A stretch of 16,124 nt of DNA from Ignavibacteriaceae bacterium. Lineage in GTDB: Bacteria > Bacteroidota > Ignavibacteria > Ignavibacteriales > Ignavibacteriaceae. The translations under genes were made by a program, and so were the position numbers. Within the stretch, counting starts at the first letter, position 1; every line of letters starts with the position of its first letter. The notes under the pieces are model-generated. The model was not told where the DNA came from. It was given only the letters and a program-made list of their open reading frames with translations, and did not search any database. The DNA is taken from contig JANWIS010000136.1 of NCBI GenBank assembly GCA_025449775.1, positions 1 to 16,124 of the forward strand, written 5' to 3'. Shown one piece after another: positions 1 through 6,989 of this stretch.

Positions 1-1
1 A

Positions 2-580
2 GCACAAACCTGGCTGACCGGAAAAAAATCAAGAGAGTACGTTCACAGATTACGGAGTGAGTTCGATTCGGTTCTGGTTGGAGCAAACACAATTAAAATT
101 GATGATCCACTTTTGACCGTAAGAGAAGTTAGAGGAAGAAATCCTGTTAGAATAATTATCGATGGAAAGTTAAGCATTCCAATTAAATCAAAAGTTTTAA
201 ATATTTCCGATCCGGAACAAACATGGATTTTCACCTCAGAAACAGCCGGCGAAAAAAAAATATCTTCAATTACAGAAAGAAGAGTTAAAATTTTTCAACT
301 TGAATCAGGTAGCTCAAAAAAACTTGACCTGAGAAAAATCATTCAGGAATTATCTATTCAAAAAATCAGTTCTGTTTTAGTTGAAGGCGGAGGTAAAATT
401 TTTAATCAATTTATTGAACAGAACCTGTTTGATGAGATTGTAGTTCTTCAATCACCTAAAAAATTAGGAAAAGGTATCAGCATCCAAAATATCAAAAAAA
501 TGAAAAATCTAAATCTTTTAAGAAGTGAAAAGCTTGGAAGGGATATTAAATTGGTTTACAGCAGAAAATATTCTGATTAG
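2..580 (+). CDS. ribD: RibD, 3' part: 5-amino-6-(5-phosphoribosylamino)uracil reductase domain
   Basis: The frame is open from the left edge, so this is the C-terminal part of a gene that starts outside the window. It begins AQTWLTGKKSREYVHRLR and continues with FDSVLVGANTIKIDDPLLTV, the signature opening of the RibD reductase domain (PF01872, DHFR-like fold). Near the end come VEGGGKIFNQF and the LFDEIVVLQSPKKLGKGI segment, typical of the NADPH/substrate site and the final strand. RibD catalyses the deaminase and reductase steps after GTP cyclohydrolase II; the zinc deaminase domain should lie upstream, unseen. A TTG at 113 could be mistaken for a start, but the conserved residues before it in frame rule that out. 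It is followed after 30 bp by ribE on the same strand, so it is probably the first or an early gene of the rib operon. Confidence 0.95.
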   Translation, partial: AQTWLTGKKSREYVHRLRSEFDSVLVGANTIKIDDPLLTVREVRGRNPVRIIIDGKLSIPIKSKVLNISDPEQTWIFTSETAGEKKISSITERRVKIFQLESGSSKKLDLRKIIQELSIQKISSVLVEGGGKIFNQFIEQNLFDEIVVLQSPKKLGKGISIQNIKKMKNLNLLRSEKLGRDIKLVYSRKYSD

Positions 581-610
581 TTTATAAGTGAAAATATTTA
601 ACTTTAAGGT

Positions 611-1207
611 ATGTTTACAGGAATAATTGAAGAAATAGGAATAATAGAAAATATCAATCAAATCTCAGGAGGAATTTCTGTCAAGATTCAAGCTGATAAA
701 ATTCTCGAAGATATTTCTATCAATGATTCCATTTGTATTGATGGAGTTTGTCTTACTGTAACCCGATTTGAGAATTCCTCTTTCTGGGTTGATGCAGTTG
801 GAGCTACACTTGAAAAAACAACTTTTGCTGAAATTAAAGCTCCGTATCAGGTAAATCTAGAACGCTCAGTTAGATTAAATGACCGGCTTGGAGGTCATCT
901 TGTTCAAGGTCATATCAATGGTGTTGGCATAATATCTGAAATTGAGAAACTAGGAGAAAATTATTTATTAAAAATTATGATCCCGGAATCGTTGGAAAAG
1001 TATTTAATAAAAGAAGGGTCAGTCACTATTGATGGTATCAGTCTGACAATAGCTGATCTCAATAAAAATACTATTTCGTTATCAATTATCCCTCATACCT
1101 GGCAGAATACAACATTAAAATTCAAAGAGGTTAATTCGAAAGTTAATGTTGAAATTGATATTTTAGCTAAATATGTTGAAAAATTATTAGCAAATAAGGA
1201 AGCTTAA
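611..1207 (+). CDS. ribE: Riboflavin synthase, alpha chain
   Basis: This 198-residue protein has the classic N-terminus MFTGIIEEIG. It contains two internally repeated lumazine-binding domains (PF00677): IDGVCLTV at residues 43-50 in the first half and IDGISLTI at 140-147 in the second. The GGHLVQGHING segment (94-104) is the conserved domain junction. The enzyme dismutates two 6,7-dimethyl-8-ribityllumazine molecules into riboflavin and the pyrimidinedione that RibH re-uses; it acts as a cytosolic trimer. The length is normal for the family (about 200). The ATG at 611 gives the conserved MFTG start exactly, although the leader has no strong Shine-Dalgarno sequence. It sits between ribD and ribBA. 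Confidence 0.97.
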   Translation: MFTGIIEEIGIIENINQISGGISVKIQADKILEDISINDSICIDGVCLTVTRFENSSFWVDAVGATLEKTTFAEIKAPYQVNLERSVRLNDRLGGHLVQGHINGVGIISEIEKLGENYLLKIMIPESLEKYLIKEGSVTIDGISLTIADLNKNTISLSIIPHTWQNTTLKFKEVNSKVNVEIDILAKYVEKLLANKEA

Positions 1208-1254
1208 TTGGGAAAATATATTTCTGAAAAATGGATTAAAGAGCAGGATAATTC

Positions 1255-2490
1255 ATGAATGAAAAGATAAACAATAATCACGCTTTTAAATTCGACACTA
1301 TCGAAGATGCTATACAGGATATTAAATCCGGTAAAATGCTAATTGTCGTCGACGACGAGGATAGAGAAAATGAAGGCGATCTGGTTATGGCTGCTGAGCT
1401 TGTCACACCGAAAGATGTAAACTTTATTACACGAGAAGGAAGAGGAACTCTCTGTTTACCGATAACAAGTGAAAGAGCTGAAGAGCTCGACTTGGATTTG
1501 ATGGTTCAAAATAACACTGCACTTCATGGAACTCCATTTTCAGTTTCAATCGATTTTAAACATGGAACAACAACCGGAATATCTGCTCACGATCGTGCAA
1601 TAACGATCAATCGTGCTGCAGACAGTAAAGTAGATCCGTTTGACTTTGCAAGACCGGGACATATTTTTCCTTTGATAGCAAAGAAAGGTGGAGTTCTTAA
1701 ACGAGCCGGTCATACAGAAGCTGTTGTTGATCTTGTAAGATTAGCAGGTTTAAATCCTGTAGGAGTTCTTTGCGAAATACTTGCAGAAGATGGAACAATG
1801 GCTCGCGTTCCTATGCTGATGGAATTTGCAAAAAAATATAAACTGAAAATAATTACTATTGCCGATCTTATTGAGTACAGGATGGCAAGAGAACATTTCA
1901 TTCAAAAGAAAGTTATGGTTGATCTTCCATCAAAACATGGATCTTTTAAATTACATTTATATGAAAACCTGCTTGACCCGATGGATAATCCGATTGCTCT
2001 AGTTAAAGGTGACCTCAGCGGAAATGAACCCGTATTAGTTCGTGTTCATTCGGAATGTTTGACGGGAGACATTTTTGGTTCGAGACGATGTGATTGCGGT
2101 GAACAACTTCTCGCAGCATTCAATATGGTAGAGAAAACCGGCAGAGGTGTTGTACTTTATATGCGTCAGGAAGGAAGAGGAATTGGTTTAGTAAACAAAC
2201 TTCTTGCATATCATTTGCAGGAACAAGGCAAAGATACCGTTGAAGCAAACGAAGCACTCGGCTTTAAACCTGATCTAAGAGATTATGGAACCGGTGCACA
2301 GATATTAAAAGATCTTGGCATAAAAAAGATCAGGCTGCTGACGAATAACCCGAAAAAAGTTATTGGCTTGAGAGGTTACGACCTTGAAATTGTTGAAAGA
2401 GTTCCGTTGGAGATTCCTCCCAACCCTCTAAATGAAAAATATTTAAAAACGAAAAGAGACCGTCTCGGTCATATTCTTCAGAGAGACTAA
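1255..2490 (+). CDS. ribBA: Bifunctional DHBP synthase / GTP cyclohydrolase II
   Basis: This 411-residue two-domain enzyme starts both branches of riboflavin synthesis. Residues 1-205 are 3,4-dihydroxy-2-butanone-4-phosphate synthase: DDEDRENEGDL (33-43) supplies the acidic metal-binding loop, followed by FARPGHIFPL (131-140) and GHTEAVVDL (152-160). Residues 210-411 are GTP cyclohydrolase II: the zinc cysteines are C268, C279 and C281 in the ECLTGDIFGSRRCDCG block, RQEGRGIGL (304-312) binds GTP phosphates, and DLRDYGTGAQIL (340-351) and LTNNPKK (362-368) complete the site. Both active sites look intact, so both activities are expected, unlike RibBA homologues in which one half has decayed. 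An AGGA at 1245-1248 lies 6 bp before the ATG. It is followed by ribH after 26 bp. Confidence 0.97.
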   Translation: MNEKINNNHAFKFDTIEDAIQDIKSGKMLIVVDDEDRENEGDLVMAAELVTPKDVNFITREGRGTLCLPITSERAEELDLDLMVQNNTALHGTPFSVSIDFKHGTTTGISAHDRAITINRAADSKVDPFDFARPGHIFPLIAKKGGVLKRAGHTEAVVDLVRLAGLNPVGVLCEILAEDGTMARVPMLMEFAKKYKLKIITIADLIEYRMAREHFIQKKVMVDLPSKHGSFKLHLYENLLDPMDNPIALVKGDLSGNEPVLVRVHSECLTGDIFGSRRCDCGEQLLAAFNMVEKTGRGVVLYMRQEGRGIGLVNKLLAYHLQEQGKDTVEANEALGFKPDLRDYGTGAQILKDLGIKKIRLLTNNPKKVIGLRGYDLEIVERVPLEIPPNPLNEKYLKTKRDRLGHILQRD

Positions 2491-2516
2491 AAGCTATTCA
2501 ATCTTCAGACAGAAAA

Positions 2517-2981
2517 ATGGCTCAGATTATCGAAGGAAAACCCAACGCCAAAGGAAAAAAATTTGGAATTGTGGTTAGCAGATTCAATGAGTCAATTTCC
2601 TCTCAATTACTTTCAGGTGCTAAAGACTGCCTTTTAAAACATGAATGCAATGAAAAGGATATTACAATTGCGTGGGTTCCCGGAGCCTTCGAGATTCCAC
2701 TTATAGCAAAAAAGTTTGCTCAATCAAAAAAGTATGATGCTGTTATTTGTCTTGGGGCTGTAATAAGAGGAGAAACAGCTCACTTCGAATACATATCCTC
2801 GGAAGTATCCAGAGGAATCGCTCAGGTTGGAATGGAGACAGGATTGCCTGTGTTATTTGGTGTTCTAACTACAAACAATATTGAACAGGCACAAGAAAGA
2901 GCCGCAACTAAAGCTGGTAATAAAGGATGGGAAGTAGCAATATCCGCAATAGAGATGATAAATTTAATAAATAAACTCTAA
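2517..2981 (+). CDS. ribH: 6,7-dimethyl-8-ribityllumazine synthase
   Basis: This 154-residue protein is of normal length for the family. It condenses the RibD/phosphatase product with 3,4-dihydroxy-2-butanone-4-phosphate from RibBA to make the RibE substrate, and usually forms pentamers or 60-mer capsids. Visible motifs are VSRFNESI (20-27), VPGAFEIP (54-61), GAVIRGETAHFEYI (80-93, including the catalytic histidine H89), FGVLTTN (114-120) and RAATKAGNKG (128-137, phosphate binding). It is the last gene of the visible rib operon; the next gene converges from the other strand. The leader has no clear Shine-Dalgarno sequence. Confidence 0.97.
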   Translation: MAQIIEGKPNAKGKKFGIVVSRFNESISSQLLSGAKDCLLKHECNEKDITIAWVPGAFEIPLIAKKFAQSKKYDAVICLGAVIRGETAHFEYISSEVSRGIAQVGMETGLPVLFGVLTTNNIEQAQERAATKAGNKGWEVAISAIEMINLINKL

Positions 2982-3074
2982 ATTTAATCTTGATACTTTT
3001 TAAGTTTTTTCGATTGAATATAAATTAGGAATATTCAGTATAACCCATTCGAATTTATCATGAGTGTTGGTTTA

Positions 3075-3758
3075 TTATCGGGGTTTTAAACCTCCACTTT
3101 CTGTTCCAACACTTATCAGTATCCGGGCATTCATCCCAATATATAATGCGTTCTCTGAATTTACTAAATCTTTTGAGATATTTGGAGATAGGATTATATG
3201 AAAGGTTTTTGCTGGAAGTAAATCCAAGTTGAGTCCAAAGGATATTACTCTGCTATTATCGAATTGTGAATCGTCGTTGTAATAACTTGCGTCGCTCGAA
3301 GTTGAGAGAAATCCATACGACAATTCAATCGCAATTCGAAGAGAAACATATTGTGTATGCATCAGTCTTGGATACGCACCCAAGCCTAATAACAATCCTG
3401 ATGATTTGAAATCTGAACTATAGTTTGATTCTACAGAACCAGAGTAGTAACCAGCTAAAAATTTTACTACTAAATCATTATTTCTCCTTTTAAAATTATA
3501 TGAAACATATATAAGATTTGCAGATAAATTATATGGATCTGAAGAAGATTCATTATCAATTTCTCCGCTCCCAATTTCAAATCCAATATCAACTATTCCA
3601 AAAGTAGTCATGACAAAATCAAAACTAGTTGTACTCGAATTTTCATTACTCAAAATTGAATACCCAGCACCAAACCCAAAATCATTATTTTCTATGAATT
3701 GGCCCTGGCAAAAAATGGTAACTGGCAATAGCTGAAGAATAAAAAAAAACGTTTTCAT
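3075..3758 (-). CDS. Secreted beta-barrel-like outer-membrane protein, unknown function
   Basis: This 227-residue protein starts with a hydrophobic signal peptide (residues 1 to about 19, MKTFFFILQLLPVTIFCQG). The rest shows the alternating hydrophobic/polar, aromatic- and glycine-rich pattern of a small barrel: GFGAGYSILS, FVMTTFGIVDIGFEIGSG, LIYVSYNFKRRNND, VKFLAGYYSGS and LRIAIELSYGF look like amphipathic strands. It resembles the porin/OMP beta-barrel (OmpW/OMP_b-brl-like) class of 8-10 strands, but I recognise no specific family. The last strand-like segment (MNARILISVG) is followed by a short polar tail ending in Arg instead of the usual C-terminal aromatic residue. A cysteine at 17 is not in a convincing lipobox. 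It converges with ribH across 93 bp and is divergent from aroF. A periplasmic or surface role is inferred only from the signal peptide and strand pattern. Confidence 0.7.
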   Translation of the reverse strand: MKTFFFILQLLPVTIFCQGQFIENNDFGFGAGYSILSNENSSTTSFDFVMTTFGIVDIGFEIGSGEIDNESSSDPYNLSANLIYVSYNFKRRNNDLVVKFLAGYYSGSVESNYSSDFKSSGLLLGLGAYPRLMHTQYVSLRIAIELSYGFLSTSSDASYYNDDSQFDNSRVISFGLNLDLLPAKTFHIILSPNISKDLVNSENALYIGMNARILISVGTESGGLKPR

Positions 3759-3946
3759 ACTCTAACACTATTCAATAATTTATAAAGCTAACTTAATACG
3801 AATCATAACTATTCTCAATAAATAATTTGCATTAAGTTGGTTGTTTACTTTGTATTATTAGAATGAATTAGATTTTACTGGCATTTATATTATGTTGAAA
3901 TGCTAACTATTATTATTTTTGTTATTAATAGTTTTAGAAAATTTAA

Positions 3947-4789
3947 ATGAAAAGAATTTTAGACACTAAAGTAAAAAAACAAGGCTCTGAGCATTCAACA
4001 TTAATTTCATTAAATGATATATTAATTGGTGAAGGTTACTTTACAGTAATTGCCGGACCTTGTGCGCTCGAAAGCGAGGAGCTTGCCGTTGAAACAGCCA
4101 AAGCTGTTGAACATGCTGGTGCAAAAGTATTCAGATGTTCGTTGTTTAAACCCCGTACTTCTCCTTATTCTTATCAAGGTTTTGGATTGGATGGTGTTAA
4201 ACTTTTAAAACTACTTCATGCAGAATCAAATCTCCTTCTTGAAACAGAAATCTTGAGTACTGATCACCTTGAAGTTCTGGCTGGTGAGGCTGATATATTA
4301 CGTGTTGGATCAAGAAACATGGATAACTACGAACTTCTTAAAGCTGTAGGAAGAACCAACAAGCCGATAATTTTAAAAAGAAATATGAGTGCAACTCTTG
4401 AAGAATTTCTTTTAGCAGCTGAGTATATTCTTTCTGTTGGAAATGAAAAAGTAATTCTGTGTGAACGCGGAATCAGAACATTTGAAAATTACACTCGTAA
4501 TACACTCGACATTCTCGCGGTTCCAGCTTTGAAAGAATTAAGTCATCTTCCAGTAATTGTTGATCCGTCACATAGTACAGGCAAAAGCAGTCTTGTTCCT
4601 GCTGCAAGCAAAGCTGCATTAGCTGCAGGAGCTGATGGACTAATTATCGAAGTTCATCCGAATCCCAGAGATTCTTATTCAGATGGAGAGCAATCGCTTG
4701 ATATTCCAACTTTTGAAAAGCTGATGAAAGAATTATCCGATATAGCAACTCTTTTAGGCAAAAAATCTTTCCAACAAGTACTTCATTAA
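3947..4789 (+). CDS. aroF: 3-deoxy-7-phosphoheptulonate (DAHP) synthase, type I-beta
   Basis: This 280-residue TIM-barrel enzyme (PF00793) condenses phosphoenolpyruvate and erythrose-4-phosphate, the first shikimate-pathway step. Evidence is IAGPCALES (35-43, metal ligand C39), FKPRTSPYSYQGFG (67-80, PEP/E4P binding), LKRNMSATLEEF (143-154), LCERGIRTFENYTRNTLD (171-188, typical of the I-beta/KDO8P-synthase branch), VDPSHSTG (205-212, ligand H209) and the ligands E235 (IIEVHP) and D246. The CERGIRTFE block and the short length favour DAHP synthase over KdsA. No ferredoxin-like or ACT regulatory domain and no chorismate mutase are fused; residues 1-30 are a short lead-in. The gene stands alone, between divergent and convergent neighbours. 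Two residues before FKPRTS are Cys-Ser where Gly-Gly/Gly-Ala is common. Confidence 0.93.
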   Translation: MKRILDTKVKKQGSEHSTLISLNDILIGEGYFTVIAGPCALESEELAVETAKAVEHAGAKVFRCSLFKPRTSPYSYQGFGLDGVKLLKLLHAESNLLLETEILSTDHLEVLAGEADILRVGSRNMDNYELLKAVGRTNKPIILKRNMSATLEEFLLAAEYILSVGNEKVILCERGIRTFENYTRNTLDILAVPALKELSHLPVIVDPSHSTGKSSLVPAASKAALAAGADGLIIEVHPNPRDSYSDGEQSLDIPTFEKLMKELSDIATLLGKKSFQQVLH

Positions 4790-4808
4790 AACAAAAACTG
4801 AACAGTAA

Positions 4809-6113
4809 CTATTTTAGCAAAATCATTTTTCTCGCTTGTAGTTTGCTATCCAGGCGAAGCTGTATTAAATAAATTCCACTCGGATGATCTCCTGAATTCC
4901 ATTTAATATCATAATCTCCTATCTGATGATAGTCATCTGACAGATTATCAATCAGCATTCCTAATTCATTATATATTTTTAGAGATACTTTACCAGCAGA
5001 TTCAATACTATAGCTGATTGTTGTGGATGAATTAAATGGATTAGGATAATTTTGGTAAAGAATAAAATCATTCACCGGAACATTAGTTTCCGATTTGACT
5101 GAACTAGGTTTCTGATATTTATATTTTAATATTACACCATCCTGACCAACTGCATATCCTGTTAATGAATCAGTAAAAGTAATATCGTAAAGAGCCGAGC
5201 TATCAACATCCTGATAAGTTGTCCAGCTTTTTCCATAATCAAACGTCGCAACAAAATTTTCTGAAAGCGGAACCACACACCAGCCTTCATCCTCAGTACG
5301 GAATGAAATGGCTCTTGCTATACCACTAACTCCAATTTCAAAATACTCCCAGCTATTTCCTGCATCTGTTGAAGTAATAGTTCCAACTCCGAAAAAATCC
5401 GGATCGCCGCCAACACCCATTACATTGAGTGAATCAAAAAAATGAATATCCCAAACTTCATCGGGTGGAGAGAATTGAGGATCAATTGGAGTCCAATTAT
5501 TTCCGCCGTTAGTTGTTCTCCAAATAACACCGGCAATATCAAATCGACCTCCTGAAGCATATCCGTATTCATCATTATAAAAATCAAAATTCTTAACAGG
5601 AAAGTGTGAAAAAGTTCCGGAATCAATATTTGCATCTACCCAATTCAATCCACCATCTGATGTTGTAACAAATACTCCCGGTTCACCGCCCATAAAACCT
5701 TTAAGAGTATCCAAAAAATAAATTGCCCGCATAAAAACATTTTCATCTCTGTACTGTTCCGAAGTCCAGTTCAATCCTCCATCTGTAGTTTCAAGTAAAT
5801 AAGTTCCCAAAAAACCTGATGGTTCTTTATCCTGCCAGCTTATTGCATGACCTCTCATCTCATCAAGGAAAAATAGTTTCATAATCCTGTTCATACTTCC
5901 AGTCTGCTGTTCAGTCCAATTAATTCCACCATCACTAGTATAAAAAATTAATCCCGAATCCCCTGCTACCCATCCTTTCAGACTGTCAGTAAAATGAAGA
6001 GTCCTGAGAAAGGCATCAGTTGGGCTTTTAATCCGCTTCCAAAAATTTTGGCTGAACAGATTGCTGCTGATTATGACTATTAATATTATGACTAAGAAAA
6101 AATTTTTACTCAC
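4809..6113 (-). CDS. T9SS-secreted seven-bladed Ycf48/BNR-type propeller protein
   Basis: This 434-residue protein has a signal peptide (about residues 1-21, ending FSQ). It has seven degenerate repeats of the Ycf48/Asp-box kind, each with a hydrophobic strand ending in F.D, a GxVxG-like strand and a [ST]xDGGxNW turn: SDGGINW, TDGGLNW, SDGGLNW, TNGGNNW, TDAGNSW, FDYGKSW, and a last blade without the turn. Seven units suggest one closed beta-propeller. Residues 348-434 are a type A sorting domain (NYPNPFN, then a beta sandwich, ending KMILLK), the tag cleaved during T9SS export. The start is GTG at 6113-6111: the in-frame TAA lies just two codons upstream and this start gives a normal signal peptide. 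The ligand or enzymatic role is unknown; no catalytic motif is visible. Confidence 0.85.
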   Translation of the reverse strand: MSKNFFLVIILIVIISSNLFSQNFWKRIKSPTDAFLRTLHFTDSLKGWVAGDSGLIFYTSDGGINWTEQQTGSMNRIMKLFFLDEMRGHAISWQDKEPSGFLGTYLLETTDGGLNWTSEQYRDENVFMRAIYFLDTLKGFMGGEPGVFVTTSDGGLNWVDANIDSGTFSHFPVKNFDFYNDEYGYASGGRFDIAGVIWRTTNGGNNWTPIDPQFSPPDEVWDIHFFDSLNVMGVGGDPDFFGVGTITSTDAGNSWEYFEIGVSGIARAISFRTEDEGWCVVPLSENFVATFDYGKSWTTYQDVDSSALYDITFTDSLTGYAVGQDGVILKYKYQKPSSVKSETNVPVNDFILYQNYPNPFNSSTTISYSIESAGKVSLKIYNELGMLIDNLSDDYHQIGDYDIKWNSGDHPSGIYLIQLRLDSKLQARKMILLK

Positions 6114-6217
6114 TACACTTTAATAGATTTATTTTTGTGCTAAAAAATAATAAATAAAATTGTAAAATCGTTCGAGCAATAGTATGATTTTTTATTCAAT
6201 GATTAGTTATCTTAAGA

Positions 6218-6245
6218 TTGTTTCAATTGTAAATAGGTATATTTG
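6218..6245 (+). promoter_or_regulatory. Candidate Bacteroidota-type promoter for the lipoprotein gene
   Basis: TTG at 6218-6220 and TATATTTG at 6238-6245 are separated by 17 bp. This matches the Bacteroidota sigma-factor pattern TTG-N17-23-TAnnTTTG. A transcript would begin near 6250, after the ATG at 6248, so it supports translation from the downstream ATG at 6278. AT-rich sequence yields such matches by chance, hence the moderate confidence. Confidence 0.42.
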
Positions 6246-6277
6246 AAATGATTATTAATAGTATTTCCAGACAAAAA

Positions 6278-6976
6278 ATGAAACTGCATTATTTAACCAT
6301 TGTTATCTTTTTTTTATTACTGGCTTGTGCTGATGAAGAAGACAAATCCATCAGTGAGCTGGAAGAATTAATACACGAACCACATATAGCCAGAGTAATT
6401 GAAAAATTTCAGGATAAAGAACACACATATTTACAGGTTACAGAAAGTAAAGAAACTTACTGGATTGCTGTACCATCATTAAAAATTGAGATTGGCGAGA
6501 CTGTTTATTTTTCAAGATTTGTTGAGCGGACAGATTTCAAAGGTGAAAACGTTGACCAGACATTTGACAATATTTTATTTGTCGCCGATGCACGCAAATC
6601 AGCAACACCAGATGAGATGAAAAATATTAATTCGGTTGCAGCGTCTGTTAAAAAACAGGATGTAGTTGTTGAGCAATTAACTGATGGTAAAACCATTCAG
6701 CAAATTTTTATGCAAAGATCTGAACTTTCCGGTGAAATAATAAAGGTAAGAGGAAAAGTTGTTAAGTACAATGAACACGTATTGCAAAGAAACTGGATTC
6801 ATATTCAGGATGGTACCGGAACTGTAAGTGATTACGATCTTGTAATCACTTCATCTGATAAAGTGCAGGTTGGTGACATAATTATTGCAGAGGGAAAACT
6901 TTCAAATGATAAAGATTTTGGTGCAGGATCTTTTTTTGAAGTTATTGTAGAGGATGCCAAGATTATTAGAGAATAA
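6278..6976 (+). CDS. Lipoprotein with two OB-fold-like modules
   Basis: From the ATG at 6278 the protein has 232 residues and a canonical lipoprotein signal peptide: MKLHYLTIVIFFLLLAC, with lipobox LLAC and C17 as the predicted lipidated residue. An ATG at 6248 would add ten residues before the signal peptide and lies at the edge of the predicted promoter, so 6278 is preferred. After the cysteine comes ADEEDK, an acidic patch. The first module (HIARVIEKF..YLQV..YWIAVP..IEIGETVYFS..TFDNILFV) and the second (GEIIKVRGKVVKYN..NWIHIQDGTG..VQVGDIIIAEGKL..DFGAGSFFEVIVEDAKI) both look like OB-type barrels. The second resembles the tRNA_anti-like/OB domains found in exported proteins of Desulfuromonadales and Ignavibacteria. 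Ligand and role are unknown; an exported protein with an OB fold need not bind nucleic acid. It converges with the HD-PycTM gene across 13 bp. Confidence 0.82.
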   Translation: MKLHYLTIVIFFLLLACADEEDKSISELEELIHEPHIARVIEKFQDKEHTYLQVTESKETYWIAVPSLKIEIGETVYFSRFVERTDFKGENVDQTFDNILFVADARKSATPDEMKNINSVAASVKKQDVVVEQLTDGKTIQQIFMQRSELSGEIIKVRGKVVKYNEHVLQRNWIHIQDGTGTVSDYDLVITSSDKVQVGDIIIAEGKLSNDKDFGAGSFFEVIVEDAKIIRE

Positions 6977-6989
6977 GTTCCGCTGAAGT

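Noticed and set aside
3012..3036. TGAATAT / ATATTCA hairpin between ribH and the minus-strand secreted protein as a terminator
   Set aside because: The stem is only 7 bp and nearly all A-T, and no T-run follows it in either direction.
3826..3852. TTTG-N16-TACTTTG upstream of aroF as a Bacteroidota promoter
   Set aside because: Both the spacer and the second element are one base shorter than the known TTG-N17-23-TAnnTTTG pattern, and the region is AT-rich enough for such matches by chance.
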